Assembly: GCF_016756395.1 (NCBI RefSeq) | Contig: NZ_AP018365.1 | Location: 4,929,001-4,993,000, forward strand | Direction of reading: 5' to 3' | DNA from: Streptomyces sp. SN-593 | GTDB taxonomy: Bacteria; Actinomycetota; Actinomycetes; Streptomycetales; Streptomycetaceae | Length of the DNA: 64,000 nt | In this document: positions 57,217 to 64,000 of the stretch, in pieces | Layout of the letters: each line of letters opens with the position of its first letter | Numbering within the stretch: the stretch's first letter is position 1 | Made by a program: the position numbers and the translations under genes | Notes under the pieces: model-generated | Database searches by the model: none | The model's input: the letters and a program-made list of their open reading frames with translations, nothing else | Told to the model about the DNA's origin: nothing

Positions 57217-59153
57217 CCACCTCACCCGCCGGTTCGCCCGGCCCCGCCGACCTCCCCGGCATACGCCTGCACGCCCCGGCCCCCGGCTGGTCGCTGGGCG
57301 CCGACGTGGTCGTGGTCGGCTCCGGCGTGGCCGGGCTGACCGTGGCGCTGCGCTGCGCCGCGGCCGGCGCGAAGGTCGTCGTGGTGACCAAGGCGCACCT
57401 GGACGACGGCTCCACCCGCTGGGCCCAGGGCGGGATCGCCGCCGCGCTCGGCGAGGGCGACACCCCGGCGCAGCACCTGGACGACACCCTGGTGGCCGGC
57501 GCCGGCCTGTGCGACGAGGACGCGGTGCGCCTCCTGGTCACCGAGGGCCCGGACGCGGTCCGCCGGCTCATCGCGACCGGCGCCCACTTCGACACCGACG
57601 AGGCCGGGTCGATCCTGCTCACCCGCGAGGGCGGGCACCACCGCCGCCGCATCGCCCACGCGGGCGGCGACGCGACCGGCGCCGAGGTCTCCCGCGCGCT
57701 GATCGCCGCGGTGGTGGACGCCGGCGGGCACGTCCCGCAGGAGGACGAGGACGCCTCCGACGCCGGGACCGGGACGCCGGCCGCGACCGGGACCGAGACC
57801 GCGACCGGGACCGAGACCGCGACCGGGACCTCGGCGGGAAGCGCGTCGGGAACCGGCGCGGGCGCGGGGAGCATCGAGTTCGTGGAGAACGCCCTCGTGC
57901 TCGACCTGCTCACCGACGCCGGCGGCCGTACCGCCGGCGTCACGCTGCACGTGATGGGCGAGGGCGCCCGCGACGGAGTGGGGTCGGTGCGCTCGCGCGC
58001 CGTGGTGCTGGCGACCGGCGGCATGGGCCAGGTCTTCTCCGCGACCACCAACCCGGCGGTGTCCACCGGCGACGGCGTGGCGCTGGCGCTGCGGGCCGGC
58101 GCCGAGGTGAGCGACCTGGAGTTCGTGCAGTTCCACCCGACCGTGCTGTGGCTGGGCCCGGACGCCGAGGGCCAGCAGCCGCTGGTGTCCGAGGCGGTCC
58201 GCGGCGAGGGCGCGCACCTGGTCGACGCCGACGGCGTGCGCTTCATGGTCGGGCAGCACGAACTCGCCGAACTGGCGCCGCGCGACGTCGTCGCCAAGGG
58301 CATCATGCGCCGGATGCGGGAGACCGGCGCCGCGCACATGTACCTCGACGCGCGGCACTTCGGCGCGCGGATGTGGGCCGAGCGGTTTCCGACCATCCTG
58401 GCCGCCTGCCGCGCGCACGGCATCGACCCGGTCACCGAGCCGATCCCGGTCGCACCGGCCGCCCACTACGCCTCCGGCGGGGTGCGCACCGACCTGCGCG
58501 GGCGGACCACCGTGCCGGGCCTGTACGCCTGCGGGGAAGTCGCCTGCACCGGTGTCCACGGCGCGAACCGGCTCGCCTCGAACTCCCTGCTGGAGGGGCT
58601 GGTCTTCGCCGAGCGGATCGCCGCCGACGTGGTGGCGGACACGGAGCCGGCGCCGGGCGAGCCGGTGCCGCCGGCCCCGTCGGGCGCCCCGCTGCTCGCC
58701 TCCGAGGCGCGCTACGAGGTGCAGCGGATCATGACCGCCGGCGCCGGGGTGCTGCGCAGCGCGGAGAGTCTCGCGACGGCCGCGGGCGCGCTGGAGCGGC
58801 TGCACACCGCGGCCGTGGAGGCGCACGAGCGGGACGGCAAGACCGCCGAGCCGTGCGTGGAGACGTGGGAGGCGACCAACCTGGGCCTGGTGGCCCGGGT
58901 GCTGGTGGCCGCGGCCCGGCGCCGCGAGGAGACCCGCGGCTGCCACTGGCGGGAGGACCGGCCCGACCGCGACGACCGGGACTGGCGCCGCCACCTGGTG
59001 GTGCGGCTCACCCCGCACGGCACCCTGGACGTGCGCGCCACCGACGGCCCCGCGCTGCCCTCCACCCGCCCCGGCGGGCGGCCGGCGGTCACCCCCGCCG
59101 CCGGGATCGGGGATGATGGGGCCGCCGCCGCACCGCGGCGGCCACGGCCGTGA
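57213..59153 (+). CDS. nadB: L-aspartate oxidase
   Basis: 646 residues; oxidises aspartate to iminoaspartate in NAD synthesis. FAD-binding start VVVVGSGVAGLTVALRCAAAG, then DGSTRWAQGGIAAALGEGD, VEFVQFHPTVLW-type segment (DLEFVQFHPTVLW), APAAHYASGGVRTDLRGRT and CTGVHGANRLASNSLLEGLV. Longer than usual partly through a Gly/Thr-rich insert at residues about 183-219 made of repeated (T/A)GTETAT units. Confidence 0.96.
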   Translation: MTTSPAGSPGPADLPGIRLHAPAPGWSLGADVVVVGSGVAGLTVALRCAAAGAKVVVVTKAHLDDGSTRWAQGGIAAALGEGDTPAQHLDDTLVAGAGLCDEDAVRLLVTEGPDAVRRLIATGAHFDTDEAGSILLTREGGHHRRRIAHAGGDATGAEVSRALIAAVVDAGGHVPQEDEDASDAGTGTPAATGTETATGTETATGTSAGSASGTGAGAGSIEFVENALVLDLLTDAGGRTAGVTLHVMGEGARDGVGSVRSRAVVLATGGMGQVFSATTNPAVSTGDGVALALRAGAEVSDLEFVQFHPTVLWLGPDAEGQQPLVSEAVRGEGAHLVDADGVRFMVGQHELAELAPRDVVAKGIMRRMRETGAAHMYLDARHFGARMWAERFPTILAACRAHGIDPVTEPIPVAPAAHYASGGVRTDLRGRTTVPGLYACGEVACTGVHGANRLASNSLLEGLVFAERIAADVVADTEPAPGEPVPPAPSGAPLLASEARYEVQRIMTAGAGVLRSAESLATAAGALERLHTAAVEAHERDGKTAEPCVETWEATNLGLVARVLVAAARRREETRGCHWREDRPDRDDRDWRRHLVVRLTPHGTLDVRATDGPALPSTRPGGRPAVTPAAGIGDDGAAAAPRRPRP

Positions 59154-59277
59154 GAGGTCGGCGCCGCGGCGCACGGCGGCGCGGACCGGCCGCGGGAGAC
59201 GGCGGCACGCGCGAGCAGTGGACGCGGCACCGCAGGCGACAAGGCACGCAGCACACGCAGCACACGAAGGAGCTTCC

Positions 59278-60315
59278 GTGACACCCCCCGATGTCCCTGA
59301 CCGGCCCCAGCCCGTCGCCCTTCCGCTGCCGACGCTCGGCCCGCCCGCCGAGTCCGCGGGCGGCGGCTGCGGTGACGGCTGCGGCTGCGGCGACGCCCCC
59401 GACCCGTACGACCTCGACCCGCTGGAGTGCGGCCTCGACCCGGACCTCGCGGCGCTGATCGTGGACGCCGGCCTGGACCCCGTACAGGTCGAGGACATCG
59501 CGCACATGGCGATCGAGGAGGACCTCGACCAGGGCGTGGACGTCACCACGGTGGCGACCGTGCCCGAGGACGTCTTCTCCACCGGGGACTTCACCGCGCG
59601 CGAGGCCGGCACCGTGGCGGGGCTGCGGGTCGCCGAGGCGGTGCTGTCGGTGGTGTGCACCGACGAGTTCGAGGTGGAGCGGCACGTCGAGGACGGCGAC
59701 CGGGTCGCGGCCGGGCAGAAGCTGCTGACGGTGCGCACCCGCACCCGGGACCTGCTCACCGCCGAGCGCAGCGCGCTGAACCTGCTGTGCCGGCTGTCCG
59801 GCATCGCCACGGCGACCCGCGCCTGGGCCGACGCCCTGGAGGGCACCGGGGCGAAGGTGCGCGACACCCGCAAGACCACCCCGGGGCTGCGCGCGCTGGA
59901 GAAGTACGCGGTGCGCTGCGGGGGCGGCGCCAACCACCGGATGTCGCTGTCGGACGCGGCCCTGGTCAAGGACAACCACGTGGTCGCCGCGGGGGGTGTC
60001 GCGGCCGCCTTCAAGCTGGTCCGCGCCGAGTTCCCCGAGGTGCCGATCGAGGTCGAGGTGGACACCCTGCACCAGGTCCGCGAGGTGCTCGACGCCGGCG
60101 CCGACCTGATCCTGCTGGACAACTTCACCCCCGCCGAGACCGCGGAGGCGGTCGCGGTCGTCGGCGGCCGGGCGCTGCTGGAGTCCTCGGGCCGGCTCAC
60201 GCTGGACAACGCGCGCGCCTACGCCGACACCGGGGTCGACTTCCTGGCGGTCGGCGCGCTCACCCACTCCTCCCCGATCCTCGACATCGGCCTCGACCTG
60301 CGAGCGGAAGCGTAG
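59278..60315 (+). CDS. nadC: Nicotinate-nucleotide pyrophosphorylase (quinolinate phosphoribosyltransferase)
   Basis: 345 residues from GTG 59,278 (AAGGAG upstream). Conserved blocks: EDLDQGVDVTTVATVP, RTRTRDLLTAERSALNLLCRLSGIAT, VRDTRKTTPGLRALEKYAVRCGGG, HRMSLSDAALVKDNH, LILLDNFTP and DFLAVGALTHSSP. About 60 extra N-terminal residues include a cysteine cluster GGGCGDGCGCGD. nadA is not in the cluster. The 124-base gap after nadB holds no gene. Confidence 0.95.
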   Translation: MTPPDVPDRPQPVALPLPTLGPPAESAGGGCGDGCGCGDAPDPYDLDPLECGLDPDLAALIVDAGLDPVQVEDIAHMAIEEDLDQGVDVTTVATVPEDVFSTGDFTAREAGTVAGLRVAEAVLSVVCTDEFEVERHVEDGDRVAAGQKLLTVRTRTRDLLTAERSALNLLCRLSGIATATRAWADALEGTGAKVRDTRKTTPGLRALEKYAVRCGGGANHRMSLSDAALVKDNHVVAAGGVAAAFKLVRAEFPEVPIEVEVDTLHQVREVLDAGADLILLDNFTPAETAEAVAVVGGRALLESSGRLTLDNARAYADTGVDFLAVGALTHSSPILDIGLDLRAEA

Positions 60316-60321
60316 AGGCGG

Positions 60322-61119
60322 ATGCTGCTCACCATCGACGTCGGCAACACCCACACCGTGCTCGGGCTCTTCGACGGCGAGGAGATCGTCGAGCACTGGC
60401 GGATCTCCACCGATCCGCGCCGCACCGCCGACGAACTGGCGGTCCTGCTCCAGGGCCTGATGGGCATGCACCCGCTGCTCGGCGACCTCGGTGACGGCAT
60501 CGACGGCATCTCCATCTGCTCCACGGTGCCGTCGGTGCTGCACGAGCTGCGCGAGGTGACCCGGCGGTACTACGGCGACGTGCCGGCGGTCCTCGTGGAA
60601 CCCGGCGTCAAGACCGGCGTGCCGATCCTCGTCGACCACCCCAAGGAGGTCGGCTCCGACCGGATCATCAACTCGCTCGCCGCGGTGCACCTCTACGGCG
60701 GCCCGTGCATCGTGGTCGACTTCGGCACCGCCACCACCTTCGACGCGGTCACCGCGCGCGGGGAGTACGTCGGCGGCGCGATCGCCCCCGGCATCGAGAT
60801 CTCGGTCGACGCGCTCGGCATGCGCGGCGCCCAGCTCCGCAAGATCGAGCTGGCCCGGCCGCGCAGCGTCATCGGCAAGAACACCATCGAGGCGATGCAG
60901 TCGGGCATCCTCTACGGCTTCGCCGGGCAGGCCGACGGCATCGCCGAGCGGATGGCGCGCGAGCTGGCCGACGACCCCGACGACGTCACGGTGATCGCCA
61001 CCGGCGGCCTGGCCCCGCTGGTGCTGGGCGAGGCGTCCCTCATCGACGCGCACGAGCCGTGGCTCACCCTCATCGGGCTGCGCCTGGTCTACGCCCGCAA
61101 CGCCCCGCCGACCGCCTGA
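60322..61119 (+). CDS. coaX: Type III pantothenate kinase
   Basis: 265 residues, six bases after nadC. Begins MLLTIDVGNTHTVLGLFDGE (phosphate-binding DxGNT), with DRIINSLAAVHLYGGPCIVVDFGTATTFDAV and GGAIAPGIEISVDAL typical of CoaX. Phosphorylates the product of PanC, the first step of CoA synthesis, so the operon joins both steps. Confidence 0.96.
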   Translation: MLLTIDVGNTHTVLGLFDGEEIVEHWRISTDPRRTADELAVLLQGLMGMHPLLGDLGDGIDGISICSTVPSVLHELREVTRRYYGDVPAVLVEPGVKTGVPILVDHPKEVGSDRIINSLAAVHLYGGPCIVVDFGTATTFDAVTARGEYVGGAIAPGIEISVDALGMRGAQLRKIELARPRSVIGKNTIEAMQSGILYGFAGQADGIAERMARELADDPDDVTVIATGGLAPLVLGEASLIDAHEPWLTLIGLRLVYARNAPPTA

Positions 61120-61140
61120 GCCGCCCGGCCCCGACACCCC

Positions 61141-61179
61141 GCCGCCCCCCGTGCCGCCCGAAGCGGCGCGGGGGGCGGC
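61141..61179 (+). terminator. Hairpin after the cofactor operon
   Basis: CCGCCCCCCG (61,142-61,151) pairs with CGGGGGGCGG (61,169-61,178), with inner pairing CCGC/GCGG. No T run follows; likely terminator of GC-rich type, 22 bases past coaX. Confidence 0.65.
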
Positions 61180-61334
61180 GCGGTCTCCGGGCGCGGCGTC
61201 GGGGCGCGTTCTCCAGGGCGCGGGCGGTGCCGGGCCGGGTGGGCTTCCCGGCGAGCCGCGCGGCGATACGTGAGGTTTGTCCGCTTAACGATTAATGTCC
61301 ATGCATGCCCACGCCACATGGAAACCGAGGGGGA

Positions 61335-62009
61335 ATGGCGTTCAGCGCGGACGAGGTGCGCGTGCTGCGGCGCGCGCTCGCGGAGGTGCTGGGCCCGCGC
61401 GCGACGGCGGGACCGCCCGCCGTGGTGGTCGCGCCGCGCTCCGCGGAGCACGTCCAGGACTGCCTGCGCCTCGCCGAGGGCCTGGACGACGCGGTACGGG
61501 AGGCGGGCCGGATGCGCGCCTTCCACCTGGCCGAGCTGCACCGCTACCGCCTGGCGCTGCCCGGCGCGGCGAGCGGCTACCTGGACCGCCTGGCCGCCGC
61601 CCTCGACGGCGGCCACCTGCCCGGTCCCGACGACCTCGCCGCCCTGCGCCGGCTGCGCGCCCAGTCCACCGGAACCCCGGAGCACCGCCGCCGTACCGCC
61701 CTGCTGCACCGCTGCGAGACCCTCGCGGAGAACGACGTACGCCAGCGTCTGGAGGCCCACATGCCCGCCCCGCGCCGCCTGCTGTCCCTGCCCCTGCCGG
61801 CCCCGGCCGCCGCAGGCGAGGGCGACCGCCCCAAGCCCCGCCCCGCTCCGGCCCCCGCCCCCGCCCCGGCGCCGGGCGGCAAGCCGAAGCCGGCCGCCCC
61901 GCCGCCCGCCGCCGAACCCCGCGACCCGGGCCGCCGCACCCCCACCCCGGCCGAGATCTGGCCGCCCCGCCGCAGGGACCGCAAACCGGACGAGGCCCGC
62001 TCCGCCTAG
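61335..62009 (+). CDS. Hypothetical protein, helical N-terminus and Pro-rich tail
   Basis: 224 residues from ATG 61,335 (GAGGGGG upstream). Residues 1-145 are helical (SADEVRVLRRALAEVLG; VQDCLRLAEGLDDAVREAGRMRAFHLAELHRYRLALP). The C-terminal ~70 residues are Pro/Ala/Lys/Arg-rich. Similar genes occur beside coaX in Streptomyces; no function known to me. Probably cytoplasmic. Confidence 0.8.
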   Translation: MAFSADEVRVLRRALAEVLGPRATAGPPAVVVAPRSAEHVQDCLRLAEGLDDAVREAGRMRAFHLAELHRYRLALPGAASGYLDRLAAALDGGHLPGPDDLAALRRLRAQSTGTPEHRRRTALLHRCETLAENDVRQRLEAHMPAPRRLLSLPLPAPAAAGEGDRPKPRPAPAPAPAPAPGGKPKPAAPPPAAEPRDPGRRTPTPAEIWPPRRRDRKPDEARSA

Positions 62010-62038
62010 CGGAGGAGGGGGTGGCTACGCTGGGCGGT

Positions 62039-62215
62039 ATGGACTACATCTCGGCCATCGTGCCGCCGCTGGTGATGGCGGTGCTCTTCACCGCCCTGAT
62101 CGTCACCATCGTCAGGAACCAGGGCGGTGCCAACAAGGCCAAGGAGGACGCGGCCGTGGACGCCGCGCTCGCCGCCGCCGACGCCTCCCGGACCGCCACC
62201 CCCGAAGAGCGCTGA
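62039..62215 (+). CDS. Small membrane protein
   Basis: 58 residues from ATG 62,039. One N-terminal span (MDYISAIVPPLVMAVLFTAL) followed by an Ala-rich charged tail (AKEDAAVDAALAAADASRTA). GGAGGAGGGG lies upstream at 62,011-62,020. Function unknown. Confidence 0.75.
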   Translation: MDYISAIVPPLVMAVLFTALIVTIVRNQGGANKAKEDAAVDAALAAADASRTATPEER

Positions 62216-62336
62216 CCGGCCGGGGCGCGCCGGGCAGCGGCGCGTCGGCCCCCGCTCCGCCGCCTCCCGGCCGCCCCGGGGCCGCGAAGAGCGGTAATTA
62301 CGACATTCGTCGCGTTCCGCCCGTAGTATTTCCGGT

Positions 62337-62732
62337 GTGCCCCGACCACTCGGAGAACTCGAAGACGCCGTGATGACCCGGGTGTGGGAGTGGAACCGCG
62401 CGGTCACGGTTCGTGAGGTACTCGAAGACCTCTCACGGGATCGTTCCATCGCCTACACAACGGTGATGACCGTAATGGACAACCTCCGGCAGAAGGGGTG
62501 GCTGCGCCGCGAGGCGGAAGGCCGCGCATATCGCTATGAGGCGGTATCGACGCGTGCGGCGTACTCGGCCGCACTGATGAACGAAGCCTGGGCGGCGAGC
62601 GACAACCCGGCCGAGGCCCTCGTCCACTTCTTCGGCATGATGACCCCGGAACAGCGCGAGGCCGTGCGGGACGCATTGCGCATCATCCAGTCCGTGGACC
62701 CTGGCGGACCGGAGGAACCCGAAGGACGATAG
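62337..62732 (+). CDS. BlaI/MecI-family transcriptional regulator
   Basis: 131 residues from GTG 62,337. Winged HTH of the BlaI family: LGELEDAVMTRVWEWNRAVTVREVLEDL, YTTVMTVMDNLRQKGWLRREAEGRAYRYEAV. C-terminal dimerisation helix (FFGMMTPEQREAVRDALRII). No BlaR1-type sensor peptidase is next to it. A TAGTAT box at 62,324-62,329 ends only 7 bases before the start codon, so the mRNA may be leaderless. Confidence 0.92.
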   Translation: MPRPLGELEDAVMTRVWEWNRAVTVREVLEDLSRDRSIAYTTVMTVMDNLRQKGWLRREAEGRAYRYEAVSTRAAYSAALMNEAWAASDNPAEALVHFFGMMTPEQREAVRDALRIIQSVDPGGPEEPEGR

Positions 62733-62742
62733 CGTCCGCCCC

Positions 62743-63261
62743 ATGCCCCTGATGTCGAATGACGTGACGATCCGCCGGGCCCGAACCGGCGATGTCCCCG
62801 CTCTGCGGCGGCTGCTGGACTCCTATGCCCAGGACGGCATCCTGCTCGACAAGGCCACGGTGACCCTTTATGAGGACATCCAGGAGTTCTGGGTCGCCGA
62901 ACGCGACGAGGACGCCGACGTCGTCGCCTGCGGCGCGCTGCACGTGATGTGGGAGGACCTGGCCGAGGTCAGGACGCTCGCCGTGCACCGCTCGCTGCGG
63001 GGGGCCGGTGTCGGGCACCAGTTGCTGGCCAAGTTGCTGCACACTGCACGCTGGCTCGGCGTCAGGCGTATTTTCTGCCTCACCTTCGAAGTCGACTTCT
63101 TCGCACGGCACGGCTTCGTGGAGATCGGCGAGACGCCGGTGGACGGCGATGTCTTCGGCGAGCTGCTCCGTTCCAATGACGAGGGCGTCGCCGAGTTCCT
63201 CGACCTGGAGCGAGTGAAACCCAACACCTTGGGTAACAGCCGGATGCTGCTGCAACTCTGA
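62743..63261 (+). CDS. argA: N-acetylglutamate synthase, actinobacterial GNAT type
   Basis: 172 residues from ATG 62,743 (ATG 62,752 also possible). Matches the Rv2747-type ArgA along its length: VTIRRARTGDVPALRRLLDSYA, EFWVAERDEDADVVACGALHVMWEDLAEVRTLAVH, the acetyl-CoA loop RGAGVGHQLLAKLL, FEVDFFARHGFVEIGETPV and VKPNTLGNSRMLLQL. Acetylates glutamate in arginine synthesis. Confidence 0.93.
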   Translation: MPLMSNDVTIRRARTGDVPALRRLLDSYAQDGILLDKATVTLYEDIQEFWVAERDEDADVVACGALHVMWEDLAEVRTLAVHRSLRGAGVGHQLLAKLLHTARWLGVRRIFCLTFEVDFFARHGFVEIGETPVDGDVFGELLRSNDEGVAEFLDLERVKPNTLGNSRMLLQL

Positions 63262-63381
63262 GACCGGTATGTCCGGATCGCGCTGGCGCACGGGGGAGCC
63301 ACTTCGCGCAAGGGGTTTGTGTTTTTCGGTGAAAGGCGCTTTGCTTTTACCGTTAATCCGTTTTCGATGAAAGGGAAGCCG
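63262..63381 (+). promoter_or_regulatory. AT-rich leader of lsr2
   Basis: The bases 63,311-63,370 are strikingly AT-rich for this genome (GGTTTGTGTTTTTCGG; CTTTGCTTTTACCGTTAATC). Promoter elements must be here, and Lsr2 prefers such DNA, so self-repression is plausible. Confidence 0.55.
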
Positions 63382-63720
63382 GTGGCACAGAAGGTTCAGG
63401 TCCTTCTTGTGGACGACCTCGACGGTGGCGAGGCCGACGAGACGGTGACGTTCGCGCTCGACGGTGTGACGTACGAGATCGACCTCACCACGGAGAATGC
63501 CGACAAGCTGCGCGGGCTGCTCAACCCGTACACGGACAGTGGCCGCCGTACCGGGGGCCGTGCCGGGCGCGGCCGCACCAAGGCCGTGCGCGGTGGCAGC
63601 AGCTCCAGCCAGGACACCGCGAAGATCCGCGCGTGGGCCAAGGAGAAGGGCTACGACGTCAACGACCGCGGTCGCGTGCCCGCCACCATCCGTGAGGCGT
63701 ACGAGAAGGCCCACGGCTGA
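63382..63720 (+). CDS. lsr2: Lsr2 nucleoid-associated protein (main copy)
   Basis: 112 residues from GTG 63,382 (AAAGGGAAG upstream). Dimerisation strands (AQKVQVLLVDDLDGGEADET; ALDGVTYEIDLTTENADKLRGLL), basic linker (GGRAGRGRTK) and DNA-binding domain with NDRGRVPATIREAYEKAHG. Xenogeneic silencer of AT-rich genes. Context (argA upstream, SCO3374-family gene convergent) matches the SCO3375 locus. Confidence 0.96.
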   Translation: MAQKVQVLLVDDLDGGEADETVTFALDGVTYEIDLTTENADKLRGLLNPYTDSGRRTGGRAGRGRTKAVRGGSSSSQDTAKIRAWAKEKGYDVNDRGRVPATIREAYEKAHG

Positions 63721-63999
63721 TCCGGGCAGCGCGCCCGCAGCGCGACGCGGTGGCAGGCGGTGGCCAGGGCGGCCACCAGCACGGTGAGCCCGACGGGAAC
63801 CCCCGTTTCGTCGGCCTCCCGGGCGACGCGCAGCGCGGGCACGGTCGACTCCACGTCGAACCCGGGCCGAGGAGGCCGCAGCCACACCGGCGCCGACCGG
63901 TCGTACGCGGCCTCCCTGCGGTCCCACTCCGGGTGCGCGGGGGCCCGCAGGGTCTGCCCGGCGCCCAGGGCCCTCAGGTCCAGCTCGATGCCCCCCCAC
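63651..63999 (-). CDS. SCO3374-family protein, C-terminal part
   Basis: Runs in from the right edge, so the start is missing. Visible residues begin WGGIELDLRALGAGQTL and include APVWLRPPRPGFDVESTVPAL, a pattern I associate with the SCO3374 family next to lsr2 in Streptomyces. The TAG stop at 63,651 lies inside the 3' end of lsr2, so the convergent genes overlap by 70 bases. Function unknown. Confidence 0.75.
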   Translation of the reverse strand, partial: WGGIELDLRALGAGQTLRAPAHPEWDRREAAYDRSAPVWLRPPRPGFDVESTVPALRVAREADETGVPVGLTVLVAALATACHRVALRARCPDQPWAFSYASRMVAGTRPRSLTS

Positions 64000-64000
64000 T

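Overview
The window is high-GC actinobacterial DNA. The chromosomal part carries genes typical of Streptomycetaceae: Lsr2 paralogues, a SCO3374-family protein, a CdgB-type diguanylate cyclase, and a panC-nadB-nadC-coaX cluster. It divides into two parts at about position 27,300.

Positions 1 to about 27,345 are the right-hand part of a siphovirus-type prophage. The late genes run left to right with very short gaps or overlaps: HNH endonuclease (cut by the window edge), probable small terminase, large terminase, portal, a prohead protease-capsid fusion, connector and completion proteins, and tail tube. Next come tail assembly chaperones with a canonical -1 slippery heptamer, a 1487-residue tape measure with a transglycosylase domain, minor tail proteins, a cysteine-peptidase-like protein, a HAD-type phosphatase, GH25 endolysin, holin-like proteins and a membrane-anchored collagen-like protein. 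A strong terminator closes the block at 23,596-23,632. One membrane-protein gene (7812-8228) lies on the opposite strand inside the late block and looks like a moron. Past the terminator is a cargo/regulatory region with an HTH regulator and a CYTH-domain enzyme on the minus strand, and small genes on the plus strand. The prophage ends at a 45-base 3' fragment of a tRNA-Thr(UGU) gene (27,301-27,345), best read as an attachment site. No integrase is visible, so it is probably to the left of the window.

Positions 27,346-64,000 are host chromosome. In order they hold: a DUF1206 membrane protein; Lsr2 paralogue 1; two frameshifted, apparently decaying genes; a GH38 alpha-mannosidase with a ROK regulator; and a divergent envelope-stress locus (ECF sigma, a zinc-motif anti-sigma-like/Asp23 protein and a short Asp23-like protein on the minus strand; Asp23, a small membrane protein, an Asp23-DUF6286 fusion and an AmaP-like protein on the plus strand). 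These are followed by a secreted GH92 alpha-mannosidase with a ricin-type lectin domain behind three palindromic operator-like sites, and an alpha/beta hydrolase with a convergent LuxR-type regulator. Then come TerB- and TerD-family proteins, an ArfB-like hydrolase, a flavin reductase, the diguanylate cyclase, a histidine kinase/response regulator pair, a quinone oxidoreductase and a threonine-aldolase-type enzyme.

The last section is the cofactor operon DUF2520-panC-nadB-nadC-coaX (pantothenate/CoA and NAD synthesis), then a hypothetical protein, a small membrane protein, a BlaI-type regulator, the actinobacterial ArgA acetyltransferase, lsr2, and the 3' end of a SCO3374-family gene running in from the right edge.

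The least explained points are: a phage head-region protein ending in an Lsr2-like DNA-binding domain; the HTH/CYTH prophage cargo with its palindrome; the repeats beside the attachment site; the fusion proteins of the Asp23 locus; and the gene pair damaged by a 20-bp tandem duplication and two offsetting frameshifts.
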